64,000 nt of DNA, taken from assembly GCA_977006965.1 (NCBI GenBank), contig OZ345378.1:186001-250000 (forward strand), in the 5' to 3' direction. The notes beneath the pieces are model-generated. The model worked only from the letters and a program-made list of their open reading frames with translations. It made no database searches and was not told the DNA's origin. This stretch comes from Phymatolithon calcareum (taxonomy: Eukaryota > Rhodophyta > Florideophyceae > Hapalidiales). A program made the position numbers and the translations under genes. Of this stretch, positions 23,320 through 34,009 are shown piece by piece. Each line of letters starts with the position of its first letter. The stretch's first letter is position 1.

Positions 23320-25119
23320 TGCACTGTGCTATCCGTCATAAGCAGTGAGTAATGCGTGATAAAAACCGGGCGCAAGCGACGCCAACAAGGAACAAAAGGT
23401 CGGCTGGCGCACAATGCTCTTAGCGATGCTGCCGGGATGCCGCGGCGCGAAAGCTGCTTGAACGAGAAGAAAGTTCCACACGGTGAGACTCCCAAGGGAA
23501 AAAAGAAAGGACGAAGAGCGGTGGTACAGAGGGGAGTTCACGTGACGAACCGGGGACGACAAATGGCGCAGAGCGGCGGTGAGGACAGAGTTGCGGTGGT
23601 GGAGGAGGCGGGAAAGAAGGCTTGTTGCTGGATAGTGGGATTTGACTCGTTACATCATGGCTAATCGTGTGGTACGAGTTTCAATCAGAGCCGCGGGATG
23701 CCGATAGTAAAATTTTAGTTGTTTTTGGCTGCCATACCACGCTGCGTTGCACGACTGCGATTTCAATGATTACTGTACTTGTTGATGCATTGAGATTGCC
23801 ATTGTTTCGGCTTCTAATCATAATTATTACTTCAAAGATTATTCTTCTATATTTTTAGACTATAATATGATCTTTCAGGGGGTTCGATGCCCAGAAGTCA
23901 TCAAAAGGAAAAAGAACTATTGCACGCGCGGCAAACACCCGTTCACGACTCGTCAGATTCTATGCAAGAGCAGGGCAGCTCCAACCGGATGCGAGACCAC
24001 GCTCGTTGACAGATGGGAGATAAAAAACGACGGCTATTGACGTCACTTGTACCTGTCCATATATTTTGTCGAACTTGACTAAAACATCGAAGTCACACAT
24101 CCAAACTTTCGACGAACTTGACAAACAGAACCAGGACAAATAAAAGTAGCTTCTTCAGCTAGCAGAAAGACAACCCGAGTTCTTCACGATGTTAGCCACA
24201 ACCACTGGCGCTAGAAACGCAAGTGCTCATGCCTTGGTTAAGAAAGGCGCAAGACAGAAAACGACAAGCAGTGTAATTTCAGAGTAAATCATGACCCAGT
24301 TCCTGAAAATATCAATCACCAGTACCCTCCAAGAACATGTTGGCCTATCGACTAATGGAAGATGACCCAGAGCGGTACTTCCCACGGACAGGCCTCCAGA
24401 TCATGACGACTGAGTCCTTAGGAACATAGTCATACGCAACCTCTGGGGGAAGTAAAAAGTGCAGTGTACACACTCCTTGTCAAGTAAAGTAGTTAACAGT
24501 CAAGTGACATACCCACTGTACCTAACGATAGGTATTCCTGTCCCATACCTAGTAGGACATTCATAGTTTTGTGCAGTATCTGTTGGTTCTGGCATTCATG
24601 AAGTAAATGATTAAACGTCACTAAATTTTCAGAAATGTTCGGCGATGTCTTGCGCTTCTTTTCGATTTCCGAAGGAGCAAAGTGGTAAAGACGTCATGAT
24701 CGGTGTCTGCGATACAGAAGAAGAGTAATTCTGCCTGTGATTGAACTCATAATTTTACTCTATACTAAATAATGCGTTCAATCACACGCACAGGAGTGGA
24801 CATCTCCTACAGTAGTAGGAGATGTCCACTCCGGTGAGTCCACATTGAGGGGCATGCTACCTTCATTCGCAGCAACTCTGAACCCCACAATTTAACACAT
24901 AGGTACTGTAATCACTACATCGTAGTTTGGACTACACAATTGTTCCCAGGAACATATCTCAAATTTTGAACATTAAAGCCCTGGTCAATTGACCAGCGCC
25001 TTAATTCAAATCATCGTCACTGGCATTCCTGTCAAGCCCCAATTTGGGCTCAAGCTCAGACCCTGTAGCAACAAAAAATGACGTCACGGAAAGGAGATTT
25101 TCTCTGTAACGAGAGCGTG
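23320..25119. other. Intergenic, no supported gene
   Basis: Upstream of B56 and then about 1.5 kb of AT-rich DNA. The only clear structure is the long hairpin at 24793-24832. Confidence 0.4.
24793..24832. repeat. Hairpin with perfect 18-bp stem and 4-base loop
   Basis: GGAGTGGACATCTCCTAC is followed by AGTA and then its exact reverse complement. It stands alone in non-coding DNA. It could be a tiny foldback element, a small-RNA precursor or a recombination product. Confidence 0.85.
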
Positions 25120-25127
25120 TTCAGAAC

Positions 25128-26160
25128 AGGCCTTGGGAGCAATATACTGCAATAGCAATATACTGCAATATACTGGTATTTCAATATTATTCCTTGATCT
25201 GTTTCTATTGGAATACGTATTGGTAAGCGGCAGAGTTGTAGATCTATTGATTGCTCAGCGTGATACGTAAAACTTCGTCCCAGACAGGCTATTAACGTGG
25301 AGGATAGTGTCATGTTTCTACGCTATCGTTCTGCTCAAGTCAGACAGTCAACATTTTGTTTGCTCTATCGTGACCGCGCGTGTTGAGTCTTTCATTTGCG
25401 AAGATGGCAGGCAAACCGAAACCAGCGTACATTGTCAAGGCTCTCATGACGAAACGCGATGATACTGTCAAGGACATATCGTCTCGGAAAGGAGAAGAAT
25501 TCACCCGGCGCGATGTACCCTGTTTGGTCTTTTCCTGCCCCCGCGGAAGTTATTGCAAAAATTCCGTACCCGCAGTATCGTTCGAGAAGGCACCGGGTGG
25601 AGGAACCCGTACTCGCACCTGTTATCGTGCGCTGCAGGTGGAGATGAGAACAAATTGTTCGAGATGTATCGAACGTGCATGAAAGACGAAACGAACCGGG
25701 ATAGTGCTCGACACATTTCGTCGTACTTCGAGTCAACACTATCTACTACTGCTCGCGAAAAGGCCATGTACCAGTACATTGATATCATCATCTCTCTTTC
25801 TCTACCAATATCTTACGTTGAGAACTTGCGCTTCGTGACTTCAGTAAGGTGGATGAGAAGATTTCTATCAAAGCATTTCGGGATACGGTTTTTTTTGAGT
25901 TCGTGGAACTGGTCGAAATTGGCGTGAGGAATGACCTCAAAAACACTCGTGGTGCTGTGATGCATGATGCTTGGACCAAAAATAGGTCGCATTACCTCGG
26001 CATTTTCGCTTTCGTTTCAAATGAATCCAATAGCAATAGGGTTATTGGTAGCTTCAAGCATATTGTCGTGGGTATTGGCGGAAGGGAGCTATTGGCAATA
26101 GGTATTGCTCATCAGCTTCATGTCCCAATAAAACTACAATATATTGCTCCCAAGGCCTGG
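25128..26160 (+). mobile_element. hAT transposon deletion derivative, 1033 bp
   Basis: The left end AGGCCTTGGGAGCAATATA and the reverse-complemented right end CCAGGCCTTGGGAGCAATA form the inverted repeat, and TTCAGAAC is duplicated on both sides (25120-25127 and 26161-26168). Subterminal GCAATATACTGCAATA repeats follow the left end. Inside is a 5' hAT transposase fragment only. Confidence 0.85.
25404..26070 (+). pseudogene. hAT transposase N-terminal fragment
   Basis: Pieces in different frames line up with hAT proteins: MAGKPKPAYIVKALMTK from an ATG at 25404 (probable N-terminus before a BED finger), DIIISLSLPISYVENLRF (25781 onward), then SIKAFRDTVFFEFVELVEIG and AVMHDAWTKNRSHYLGIFAF, which holds the first catalytic-Asp region (HDAWT). 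Nothing after that motif remains, so the copy lacks most of the RNase H-like core and the dimerisation domain. Confidence 0.7.
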
Positions 26161-26879
26161 TTCAGAACCTTGCCGTGCGGAGCATCTTCGTCAATTCACC
26201 TTTATGGAGGTGCTGTTTCTACGGGCAACCCAGAAGTCATACCGGTGTTTGAACATCGCCTGTCTTCAGTTGCTATCATCTTTTGCGATGCAGATCACCG
26301 ACACACAGAGAGAGAGAACAAGCACCAGTCATTATTCAATGTTGATCCACCCTTGGAGTCTTGTCGGTGGCAAAGAAGCCAAGTGGGCATAGCCCTGCTT
26401 CCAGTCTCTACAACTATCATCTCATAGCTCTCTATGGTATCAGCGGCGTTCGAGTACATCACGGGCGCTTCTCAGCTCGAGTAGCGGACACAAAAGAGTG
26501 GCTTAGCAGAGTCCGTGTTATGGACAGCGGATGCAAGAAAGGAATCTCTTTGCAGCTGCCTATGCCCTACCGACACAGTGGACCTGAAGCCGTCCCGTAG
26601 TTGCCACCACATTCACCAAGGGGCCCTGCTACATAAAACGTTCAGTACTTATTCCATCGTTCCAAGGCAAGTTCAAAAATTGTCCAAAATTCGTGGCGTG
26701 ACTTTCTAGTCAATTTGTGCAGTGGCTCTCAGCGAAACGCCACTGCAAAAATCGATTTTCGCTACCGTAATTCACAGACTACAAAACTTGGACGATTTTA
26801 ATACAAACACAGTTTCCCCTGAGCGCTTGAACAACAAAAAACTATTAGCAACGCGATTTCAGCACGTCCGTCATAGAAC
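26161..26879. other. Intergenic, nothing recognised
   Basis: Frames here run out of the hAT element without matching any family; probably the 3' flank of the lumen-protein gene. Confidence 0.4.
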
Positions 26880-27491
26880 TTATTGCTGTATGTCCGGAAG
26901 AAGTCCAGCTTTGCGAATCGCCTGAGTGAACACATCGTCTGGTGTGATAAGCGACCACTCACCGGTATCCGGATCTTTTTTCAGTTGCTTGTTGAAGCCA
27001 AAAGAGAAGTAACTGCGATATCCCTCCGTCCAATACTTCTCCAAAGTTTCCTGTGTATTTTTCTCCTTGTTTTTACGCGACCGTTCTTGCAGCTCACGGA
27101 TGTACGGGTTTCCATCAGACAAGGCATCGCAACCTGGGCCCTCCCCGCCGATACAAATTTCCTCAGAGATAACCGCGCTGCATATATGAGACACGCGATT
27201 CGCAAGAATGTGGAATGCAGCCGTTAGCATAAAACGATAAATGGGAGCTCAAACGCGCGGCCTGATACATCTGGCATACATTGCGGGCTGCGCATTTAAC
27301 GTTACACCGGACGTCGCGAGCAGCGAGGAGAGGAGCACCGTAACACTGGCAGTCAATAGCTTCTTCCCAGTTCCATCGGTTCGTGGTGATTGAGCGACAC
27401 AAGATGCTGTCGCCGCCCGTCTTAATCTTGAGCACGGCTTCGTGGGTCTGCTTGGCAGTATAGGGAAAGCGAAGCCAGCGAAATGGGACAT
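26880..27491 (-). CDS. Predicted thylakoid-lumen protein, two exons
   Basis: Model: complement(join(26880..27177, 27279+1..27491)), i.e. exons 27280-27491 and 26880-27177, 169 residues. The donor is GCAAT|GTATGC; a TGCTAACG branch point and acceptor ATATGCAG|CG define a 102-bp intron that splits an Ile codon. Exon 1 starts MSHFAGFAFPILPSRP, a plastid transit-like stretch with Phe near the N-terminus, then Arg/Ser/Thr residues, then a second hydrophobic leader (KKLLTASVTVLLSSLLATSG) ending in a LNAQPA-type cleavage context: the two-part signature of lumen import. The mature part (CIGGEGPGCDAL, NPYIRELQERSRKNKEKN, YWTEGYRSYFSFGF) is a small soluble, charged, helical protein. I recall no named family; the NPYI.EL...S..NKEKN pattern suggests a conserved algal plastid protein. 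Targeting is well supported, function unknown. Confidence 0.72.
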
Positions 27492-27643
27492 TGTTTCGGA
27501 GACGGCAGTTGCAAATGCAATACGGGAATGCGCTCGCTGGGAATTAGAAATGCAATCCGGGTTTTGTGCTTCCTCCCCAGATTGCGCCTGGAGAAAAAGG
27601 TATGATTCATCCAGATTCACAGATTTTCGCAAGGTTGAGACCG

Positions 27644-27690
27644 CTGTGCTTTCAGTGCCCTCCCATGTGAGAGGGGTACTGAAAGCACAG
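27644..27690. repeat. Imperfect hairpin upstream of the lumen-protein gene
   Basis: Arms CTGTGCTTTCAGT and ACTGAAAGCACAG pair perfectly (13 bp) and the pairing extends through CCC/GGG. It lies about 150 bp upstream of the start at 27491, on the promoter side. Either a foldback remnant or a regulatory structure. Confidence 0.6.
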
Positions 27691-27761
27691 TAGTGGGTAC
27701 AGTACAGGTATTTGACCAATCTGGCTGCAGATCAGATTGGACCCTGCAACTATGCCACAGG

Positions 27762-28990
27762 TGTGGAATAGTTCATTCAGTCCATGAATGAATGACCTGA
27801 AAGTGATGAACATGCGTATGCCTCAAGCCCGACAGCTTCGAAGCAGCGTGCGATTCTTTGCGCTGAGGATGGAGGCACTCTCGACATGTACAGAAACGTC
27901 CCGGACAATGTCGGGGGTGCAGGGATTTTGCTGACGCGCGGAAATGAAACGGTGAAGGAACTGTCTCTCCCCGCCGGAGCTGTCGAATCTTCATACGACG
28001 CGGAGGTTTTTGCCGCAGTTCATGCATTCCAAGAAGCGCTGAAGCTATCCTTTGCACCTGGAAACACTATAAGATGGTTCGCTGACACCAGGAGCTGCAT
28101 CGATGCTATTAACGGACAGCCGTGAAGGTATGGGGAAATGATACGGAACCTTTGGGGCCTTATGGAGCAACTGATGTCCAAGGAGATATTCGTTGAAGGC
28201 GTTTGGATACCAAGTCACTGCGGAATTCCAAGAAATGATGCTGTCGACGAATTAGCAAGAAGGGCTATTTGCGAATCTAGCCTATTGGATCATCAGACGG
28301 TTCCTCTGACAGTCGAGGCAGCGCGATCAATCATTAGGCCTTTTTCACGAGCCGAAACTGTCGCCGTTCCGACACTTCCCCGAGAGCTGCCCATATCGCA
28401 CAGACGGGCAGAAGTGATCTTACACCGGCTGATTGGAGACTGTACCCCCATGGTGGCCGTGTTTAGGCATGGAGACACAAGGTCGTATGACCCAATGTGC
28501 AAAACCTGTAACTCTGGTTGCAAGGAAACTGCCGAGCACCTGATTTTAAGGTGTGGTGGGCGTTCCGTCTCCAGACGTAAGTTTATTGGCAGAGTTGGTA
28601 CAAAAACCGTAGAAGAACTATGCCGTGAGAGACCATTAGCACTACTCAAATTTCTGAACAATGAAAAGCTGTTGCAGAACAGCTCTAGGAGCTTACCGTC
28701 AGTGTGAGCGTTCTTTCCGCAATAAAGAAAGAAAGAATGACCTGAAAGAAGTTCAAGGTTTCACACACTTCAGTTACCCACATTATTGCATGGCGGCAGA
28801 CCCGAATCTATCACAGCGATATTCCAAACTCGATTCCCACGACTACGCGGTAGAGAAGCTCAACAAATAGGCTATAAATGCCGTTCTTTGCACCGCGTAT
28901 CAGGAGAGAGGGGCAAGGGCAACCACAGGGAATAAAGACATGCTTGCCCAGCTATTAGGGATCACCCCGGTCCGTCAACGCACCCGACTG
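27762..28990 (+). repeat. LTR-like segment (copy 2), split by a LINE
   Basis: Begins TGTGGAATAGTTCATTCA like copy 1 at 10730. After the LINE insertion (27804-28735) it continues with GCATGGCGGCAGACC, GGCTATAAATGCCGTTC (TATA) and GGGAATAAAGACAT (poly(A) signal). The 3' border is unclear, near 28990. No partner LTR or gag-pol is recognisable downstream. Confidence 0.6.
27804..28735 (+). mobile_element. LINE-A copy, 5'-truncated, RNase H plus zinc-knuckle tail
   Basis: AATGACCTGAAAG is duplicated at 27791-27803 and 28736-28748, giving exact borders. The protein encoded (27886-28707) is an RNase H domain: SYDAEVFAAVHAF, IRWFADTRSCIDAI, EGVWIPSHCGIPRNDAVDEL. It is followed by a CxxC..H..C knuckle (MCKTCNSGCKETAEHLILRC) and RVGTKTVEELC. 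An in-frame TGA at 28123-28125 breaks the domain. The 3' end is GCAATAAAGAAAGAAAG, the tail shared with copies near 34400, 43030 and 49720. Confidence 0.88.
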
Positions 28991-29228
28991 TACGAGAAAA
29001 ACGTGCGCACGATTAAATCGTATGCGATTTAATGGTCCGGAGACTGCGTCCTAATGCGGTATGCCAATGACACTTCCTACCGGCTAATTGGTTGTAGGTC
29101 AAGGTCGAATGTATACACATTTTTCGTATCTGAACGAAGTTTTTTGACCTGGAAGAGTCCGTTGTGAAGGCGATTTCATTTCGTGGTGGTGTGGATATAC
29201 AACTGCTTTTCTACTAGATGCGACACAT

Positions 29229-30230
29229 TTGACTGGAAAGACGCTGAAGAAATCCATCAAATCGACTAGGCTTGGCAGTCAAGCGACGCACGAGCTCCAA
29301 TGGACCGAGAGTGACGCTCCAATAATTGCTTCTTTTGGAATCAATGAGCCCATGGTCTTCACAGATCGAAAACTGGCCGGATTCCACAGAAACATACTGC
29401 AGATAAGTGTCGCGGACCATGTTACGTCTGAAAAACCACCTCTTTTCGCATCGCCGACAGACCGTTTGCAGCATAACCAATGTTTCCAGGAAAGTGTTAC
29501 TTGTGAAGCAGCTGTGATTCAAGATGGTGTGATCAACATTTCGAGATTGGAATGCGTCGACGGTGCCACCGAAACGGCGCCTAGACCGGCAATGCTAAAG
29601 AATGGGTGGACATCATATCCTGGCATTGGTTCCTATCCAATGAGCAAAAAATGTTAAGCTCAAGGATTTGAACGATTTGGAGTCAGTACATAACCAAAGG
29701 AGATTGTCAGCTGATCGAACATTCCGAGCAATACATGACGAGCTGATTGTGACGGAGTGGCTGGAGCGGATGAAAGTCACGTTTCCGAGAATCAAGGCCT
29801 TCTTCTCATTGAAACCCACGAAAATGATGAACATGATCGACAAAACTGCGACGCCAGAGCAGGTTGATTATGTAATTGAGCAGTTCGAGGAGACGGAGAG
29901 GAAGTTTGAAGTTGAAGGGATCGAACTGGATCGTGAAGAAGATGTGCAGTCAATATTTGATGTCGAACGGGAAGCTTTGGAAGGCGAAGAAGCTCAGGTC
30001 ATCGACGTGCGGCACTTTTACCGGCATCACACCGGAGCAGAGGATGCTGGATACATGCGACGACGCATGCTGAAGCAGACGCGGCATTGGGATCATCGCG
30101 AAGGCTGAGGCGGCTTCGGATACACTGGCGGAAACTTCGCCGGCCGCTGTGGTGGCTGCCGTGGCCGCTGAGGCGAGCACCTCCGGGGCGGACTGCGCGA
30201 CGTCAAGCATGTTCACACGCGCTGGTTGAG
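29229..30230 (+). pseudogene. Unrecognised broken gene, acidic helical product
   Basis: Two frames join naturally if one base is gained or lost near 29655: ...GIGSYPMSKK then NVKLKDLNDLESV. The second piece (to 30108) has helical, acidic stretches (DYVIEQFEETERKFEVEG, SIFDVEREALEGEEAQ) and RHFYRHHTG; a third frame (from about 30087) adds an Ala-rich tail. No family recognised. It follows an LTR-like segment in the same orientation, so a gag-like origin is possible but unproven. Confidence 0.4.
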
Positions 30231-30554
30231 GACAGCAGGCAGATGCAGATCGCGTTCAGGAAGGAGGATTTGCGGATGCGACTGGTTGTGCTCTTTTCAA
30301 TAGCATTATCATACCTGAGACTTGGATTACTTTTATTGGATGACGGCGAAAAGCTTGGCATTATGGCCAATGAAATCATGGATCTTTTTCAGGTTTTATA
30401 CGAGACTCCGATTGGTTAGGGTACTGTGATGCATTAATGAATCCGATTTATTTATCGAAACGGCAGAATTCTGCAGATTAATTTGCCATTCGTCCATTGT
30501 TATGTGCTCGTCCCAAGCTACGCTCAGCACGATGGAGCGGCTTTGCAATCTAGA

Positions 30555-30800
30555 TCTAAATACACCTACGCGAAAGACAGCGATGCAGCGCATAGACAAA
30601 CGAGAGTCAAGTGCCCGTATGGCCCATCCGATCACTTACTACGAGCAGCATGACTACTAGTACCGCGATCCAAGTTGTGCGGCGTACAGTCGCGAGAGGA
30701 AAAAGCGACCGCCTTGGGACAGCGACATAACAGCGGGTGCGACATCTGGATAGGTCGCAAGTTGTAGAGCGTTGAGGGTCCCTGTTATGGCTCCCTCTTG
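30555..30800 (-). mobile_element. LINE 5' UTR fragment
   Basis: The reverse complement shares long blocks with 36010-36185, including GTCCCAAGGCGGTCGCTTTT and CGCTGCATCGCTGTCTTT. No coding part follows. Confidence 0.65.
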
Positions 30801-30953
30801 CAGCTAGGCAAAGAAGACACTTACTCACCAATGATAAAGAGCTCTTCCTCCTAACTGCACCTACTCGTCATACCAAGCGCGTGGCGTCCCGAACATTAAG
30901 CAGATCCAATCTCATAGATTTATCCCATTTTCATCCATCCTTGTCGCGCGCGA

Positions 30954-31294
30954 TCACTGTACCCCGCAATACAAGACAATCTTGTATCCCCAGGAATCGT
31001 TTAGATAGATACGCCCAGACCCCCGAACCTCAAGCTTAGCTAAGGTCAAGGCAAAACATAACAAAAGCACGAGCGAATAAACACCAATACTTTATCTAGA
31101 CCAACCTCAACACAGATGATAAACGTACGGCCACTCAGAGCGTCCTGGTTTCGAAACTCTTGATGGAACGTGTCCACAACAGTGATCTCGCCCTGTACAG
31201 TCTCGAGCGGCAATTGCCTCATTGTCTCTTTGCAAGATACGCAGAGAAACAGGATGCAATATAATGCTACAACCACGAGAGTCCTTCCACCCAT
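30954..31294 (-). CDS. Small predicted secreted protein, two exons
   Basis: Model: complement(join(30954..31034, 31106..31294)), 89 residues. Residues 1-21 (MGGRTLVVVALYCILFLCVS) are a clear signal peptide. Splicing at GAG|GTTGGT and TTAGCTAAG|CTT removes a 71-bp intron in phase and joins a soluble strand-rich domain: GEITVVDTFHQEF, SGRTFIICVE, LEVRGSGRIYLNDSWGYKIV, ending YCGVQ. Without splicing the frame runs into hydrophobic read-through (FIRSCFCYVLP). A CTATATAG TATA-type sequence lies 36 bp upstream of the ATG. No family recognised; divergent from the Fanzor relic. The donor is non-consensus at +3, so the second exon is the weaker part. Confidence 0.42.
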
Positions 31295-31329
31295 TATGGA
31301 TGACTCGTTGGCTGAGTTTTTAGTACCAT

Positions 31330-31337
31330 CTATATAG
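31330..31337. promoter_or_regulatory. CTATATAG, TATA-like and palindromic
   Basis: It sits 36 bp from the small secreted gene's ATG (minus) and about 90 bp from the Fanzor ATG at 31428 (plus). Because it reads the same on both strands it could have served either promoter. Confidence 0.4.
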
Positions 31338-31427
31338 AGTCCACGTCAATGCTTACCTACCGAAGCTACACTCGACCACTCCAGAACCTAACCACCAGCC
31401 CCGAGACCACCGAACTCTGGGTGGGAC

Positions 31428-34009
31428 ATGGACGTCGTCGCTACACCTGCCGGTGACGGCGATGACGACGATACACCGTCGAAGAAGAAACGGCGCACCA
31501 TCGCCGCGAACAAGGAACTGCAAGAATTTGCTTCGATACGCAAAATCCCGAAGGCCAATAGAAAAACAAGGGCGATGACAATCACTTCCTCCCCGGATGC
31601 ATGCATTCGGTACGATATTCAGAACCACAAGAAGATGCTTGCCGTCATGGACGAGCATGCCAAAACGCTCGGAGCGCTCCGGCATATCGTGTCAGTGTAT
31701 CTTAATGTCCTCGCGGACAACAAGCCTGCTGACATTGCGCACAATCTGGTCTTTGACCAATGGTTCATATCAACGCTTTTCTGCGTTTCGCCAACCGAAG
31801 CGTACGCGCTGACGCTCAAAGAAGATGGAACGATAGCGATATCGAACATGTGCGACTTCATTTCCAGCGATACTTGGAGGAGAACCCAGTGCAGCAGTCA
31901 GCCATCGACTCCCTTTCGCACTTCCCTCAAAGATGCGTCTCCACCTTGCTGTCTACGCAAATGTTGACAGTCCTGAAAAGGCATCTCTCCGAAAATTTTA
32001 GTCGTCGATCACTTTTACGTTTAAAGTGCATCTTAGCCCAGAGGCTTCAGCACGTGGCGGTCAATTGGGACACTTTCCAAATGGATATAGAAAACGCCAG
32101 CAAAATGGTGCTTGATTGCTGTACGACCTCGGATGGCAATCGCCCGGTCAAATTAATTACAAAATTTTGTGATCCTGAACGTCTGAAACAGTGGCCGGAA
32201 CCGCGTAAACGTCTTGAAAACTGGCCGGAACCGCTGCTCGACGTCGTCCAAGAATACCGACAAGAATTCAGCCCAATGCGCGCACTGCCGAAAAAGCGCA
32301 AGACCACGACGCCACCAGAAGAGTTCGACAACTTCCAGTACCAGCAGAAGACCAATTTTGCTTGCATGTTACGACTGATGCACATCTTCAGAGAACGCGG
32401 TGCTGCGGTTTTGGAAAACAAACGCCAAGTCTTGGAGTACGTCAACAGTCGACAACCTATGGTTAAGCTCTCGTCGCCCAAGGAGGGCTATAAAGCTCAG
32501 ATGCCTCGGAATGCCATGCTTCTAAGTCCAAAGTGGTTGGATAATGACGGTCCTTTCAAACCTGACGATGGACACTGACTCGTGAAAATGGTCAACCTAT
32601 GCAGGGAGGCACTTCTCGGCAGTCAAACATTCCCCGGATTTTACATGGTATCTCCACCGTATGCGTTGCTGCCCAAGTTCGATTTGACCAGGGCTTTCGT
32701 GAAATGCGACCGCACGTCACGCATCACGTTGCTCAACAGTGTGGGCGTTCCGTATCTTCCTCGGAATTCGAGGATTTGGTGGACCTCTTGTTTCGACTTT
32801 CATACCAACGAAACCATCGAAAGCAATATCGATGCACCACGGAAGGCCTCGGGCAAATCACGAAAGCATCGCCGGAAAGTGCTCAAACTTTCACGCCGAC
32901 TGCGGAAGGGCATACCTGTGCTCTCCCGCAGTGCCTGGACGCTCAGCAAAAGGGCGTACGAGAAGCACAAAAGGGACCCTTCGATGCCCATACCGTGGCT
33001 GGTTAACTCCGTAACCACGGACGACCTTCAGGTGAAGGTCGTCTTGGCCACAATAGAAGACACGCGGGCAAGCCGAGTGTCCACCGGTCTTAACGTGCTT
33101 GAGAAGAAGGGTTATCGCGAGATCACGGACAAGTAGGACGTCAAGAAGCACACGAAGGGAGTGCTCAAGGGCGCGAAACCGGTTCCCCGAGATGTGAGGG
33201 GCGACATCATCGCTATCGGTCTCAACCCCGGTCTGGTTGAAGTGGCCAAGACGGCAAGAGGAACAATCCGTTTCCCAGCCGGGGACTTCAAGTCGTCTGC
33301 ATTCGCGCAGTTTGGCACCAGCTTTCCGACCAAGAGGTACCGTCGTGAGAACTTATCTATCCATTCGCAAATCTTCGAAGAGAAGAGGCGAGAAAACGTC
33401 CCTGCCTACCGAGCTGCCGTGCAGCGATTCAGCGATATGACGCTGAAGGAGGCCGAAAAAGCGCGAGCGTACGCCACGATCGTTCACGAAACTTTGCCCA
33501 TCATGATGGAGGAACTTCTAAGTCCCCTGCGGCGACGCAAAAGATTTGCGCGGTTCCGTGCCAGGCAAAGAGCGATCTATCATCTTGCAACATCACTTCT
33601 GTTTGACGAGGAACAAATAGAGCTGCGGCGGTTGAAGGGCCAACAGAAGAGGCGGAAGAAGAAGGAGCTGTACCGTCGTCCCTGGGTCGTTTTCTTCGGC
33701 AATGCTGAGTACAGGTTTGGGAAAAGCGGGCCTACTCCGCGGAAGAAGCTGATTCGGGCTTTGGCGAAGATGTGTCCTGTGGTTCTGACGGACGAGTTCC
33801 GGACATCTGCACGTTGTCATGGATGTGGGAAGGCTATGCAAAAGGGTAAAGGTTTTCGTGTGCTACACTGTCCAAACAGTGCACCGGGCGAGAACTCCTT
33901 CAGCGTGGGCGACATTGACAGTGACGTGAACGCCGCGCGCAACATAGGAACATGTGGTGTCCACATGCTTTTAGGAAAAGAGCGTCCAAAGTATCTGTCT
34001 AGGTCGTAG
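31428..34009 (+). pseudogene. Fanzor (eukaryotic TnpB-like OMEGA nuclease), decayed
   Basis: About 860 codons, Fanzor1-like length. The ATG at 31428 opens a basic N-terminus (PSKKKRRT, nuclear-import-like). Frame shifts near 31755-31800; the rest stays in one frame with TGA at 32576-32578 and TAG at 33134-33136. Landmarks: QWFISTLF/INAFLRFANRSV (N-terminal helices), LLPKFDLTRAFVKCD, NSVTTDDLQVKVVL (TDG.qv-type strand), IIAIGLNPGLVEVA (RuvC-I, Asp replaced by Asn), RPWVVFFGNAEYRFGKSG (Fanzor-typical strand before RuvC-II), VVLTDEFRTSARCHGC (DE.RTS..C, relocated Glu plus zinc-knuckle Cys pair), VLHCPNS (second Cys pair half lost), DSDVNAARNIG (RuvC-III). In the family these make an RNA-guided DNA nuclease using a guide from the 3' end of its own element. 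No inverted repeats or second ORF were found, so the host transposon is unknown. Confidence 0.88.

Noticed and set aside
23881-23891. GGTTCGATGCC as a tRNA T-loop
   Set aside because: No matching acceptor, D or anticodon arms upstream within tRNA distance.
31428-33160. Reading the Fanzor breaks as introns rather than lesions
   Set aside because: The two stops are single codons inside otherwise continuous coding sequence, and no GT..AG pair removes them without deleting conserved residues. One overlapping frame (32599-33006) looks partly coding, so extra compensating frameshifts are possible, but this still means decay.
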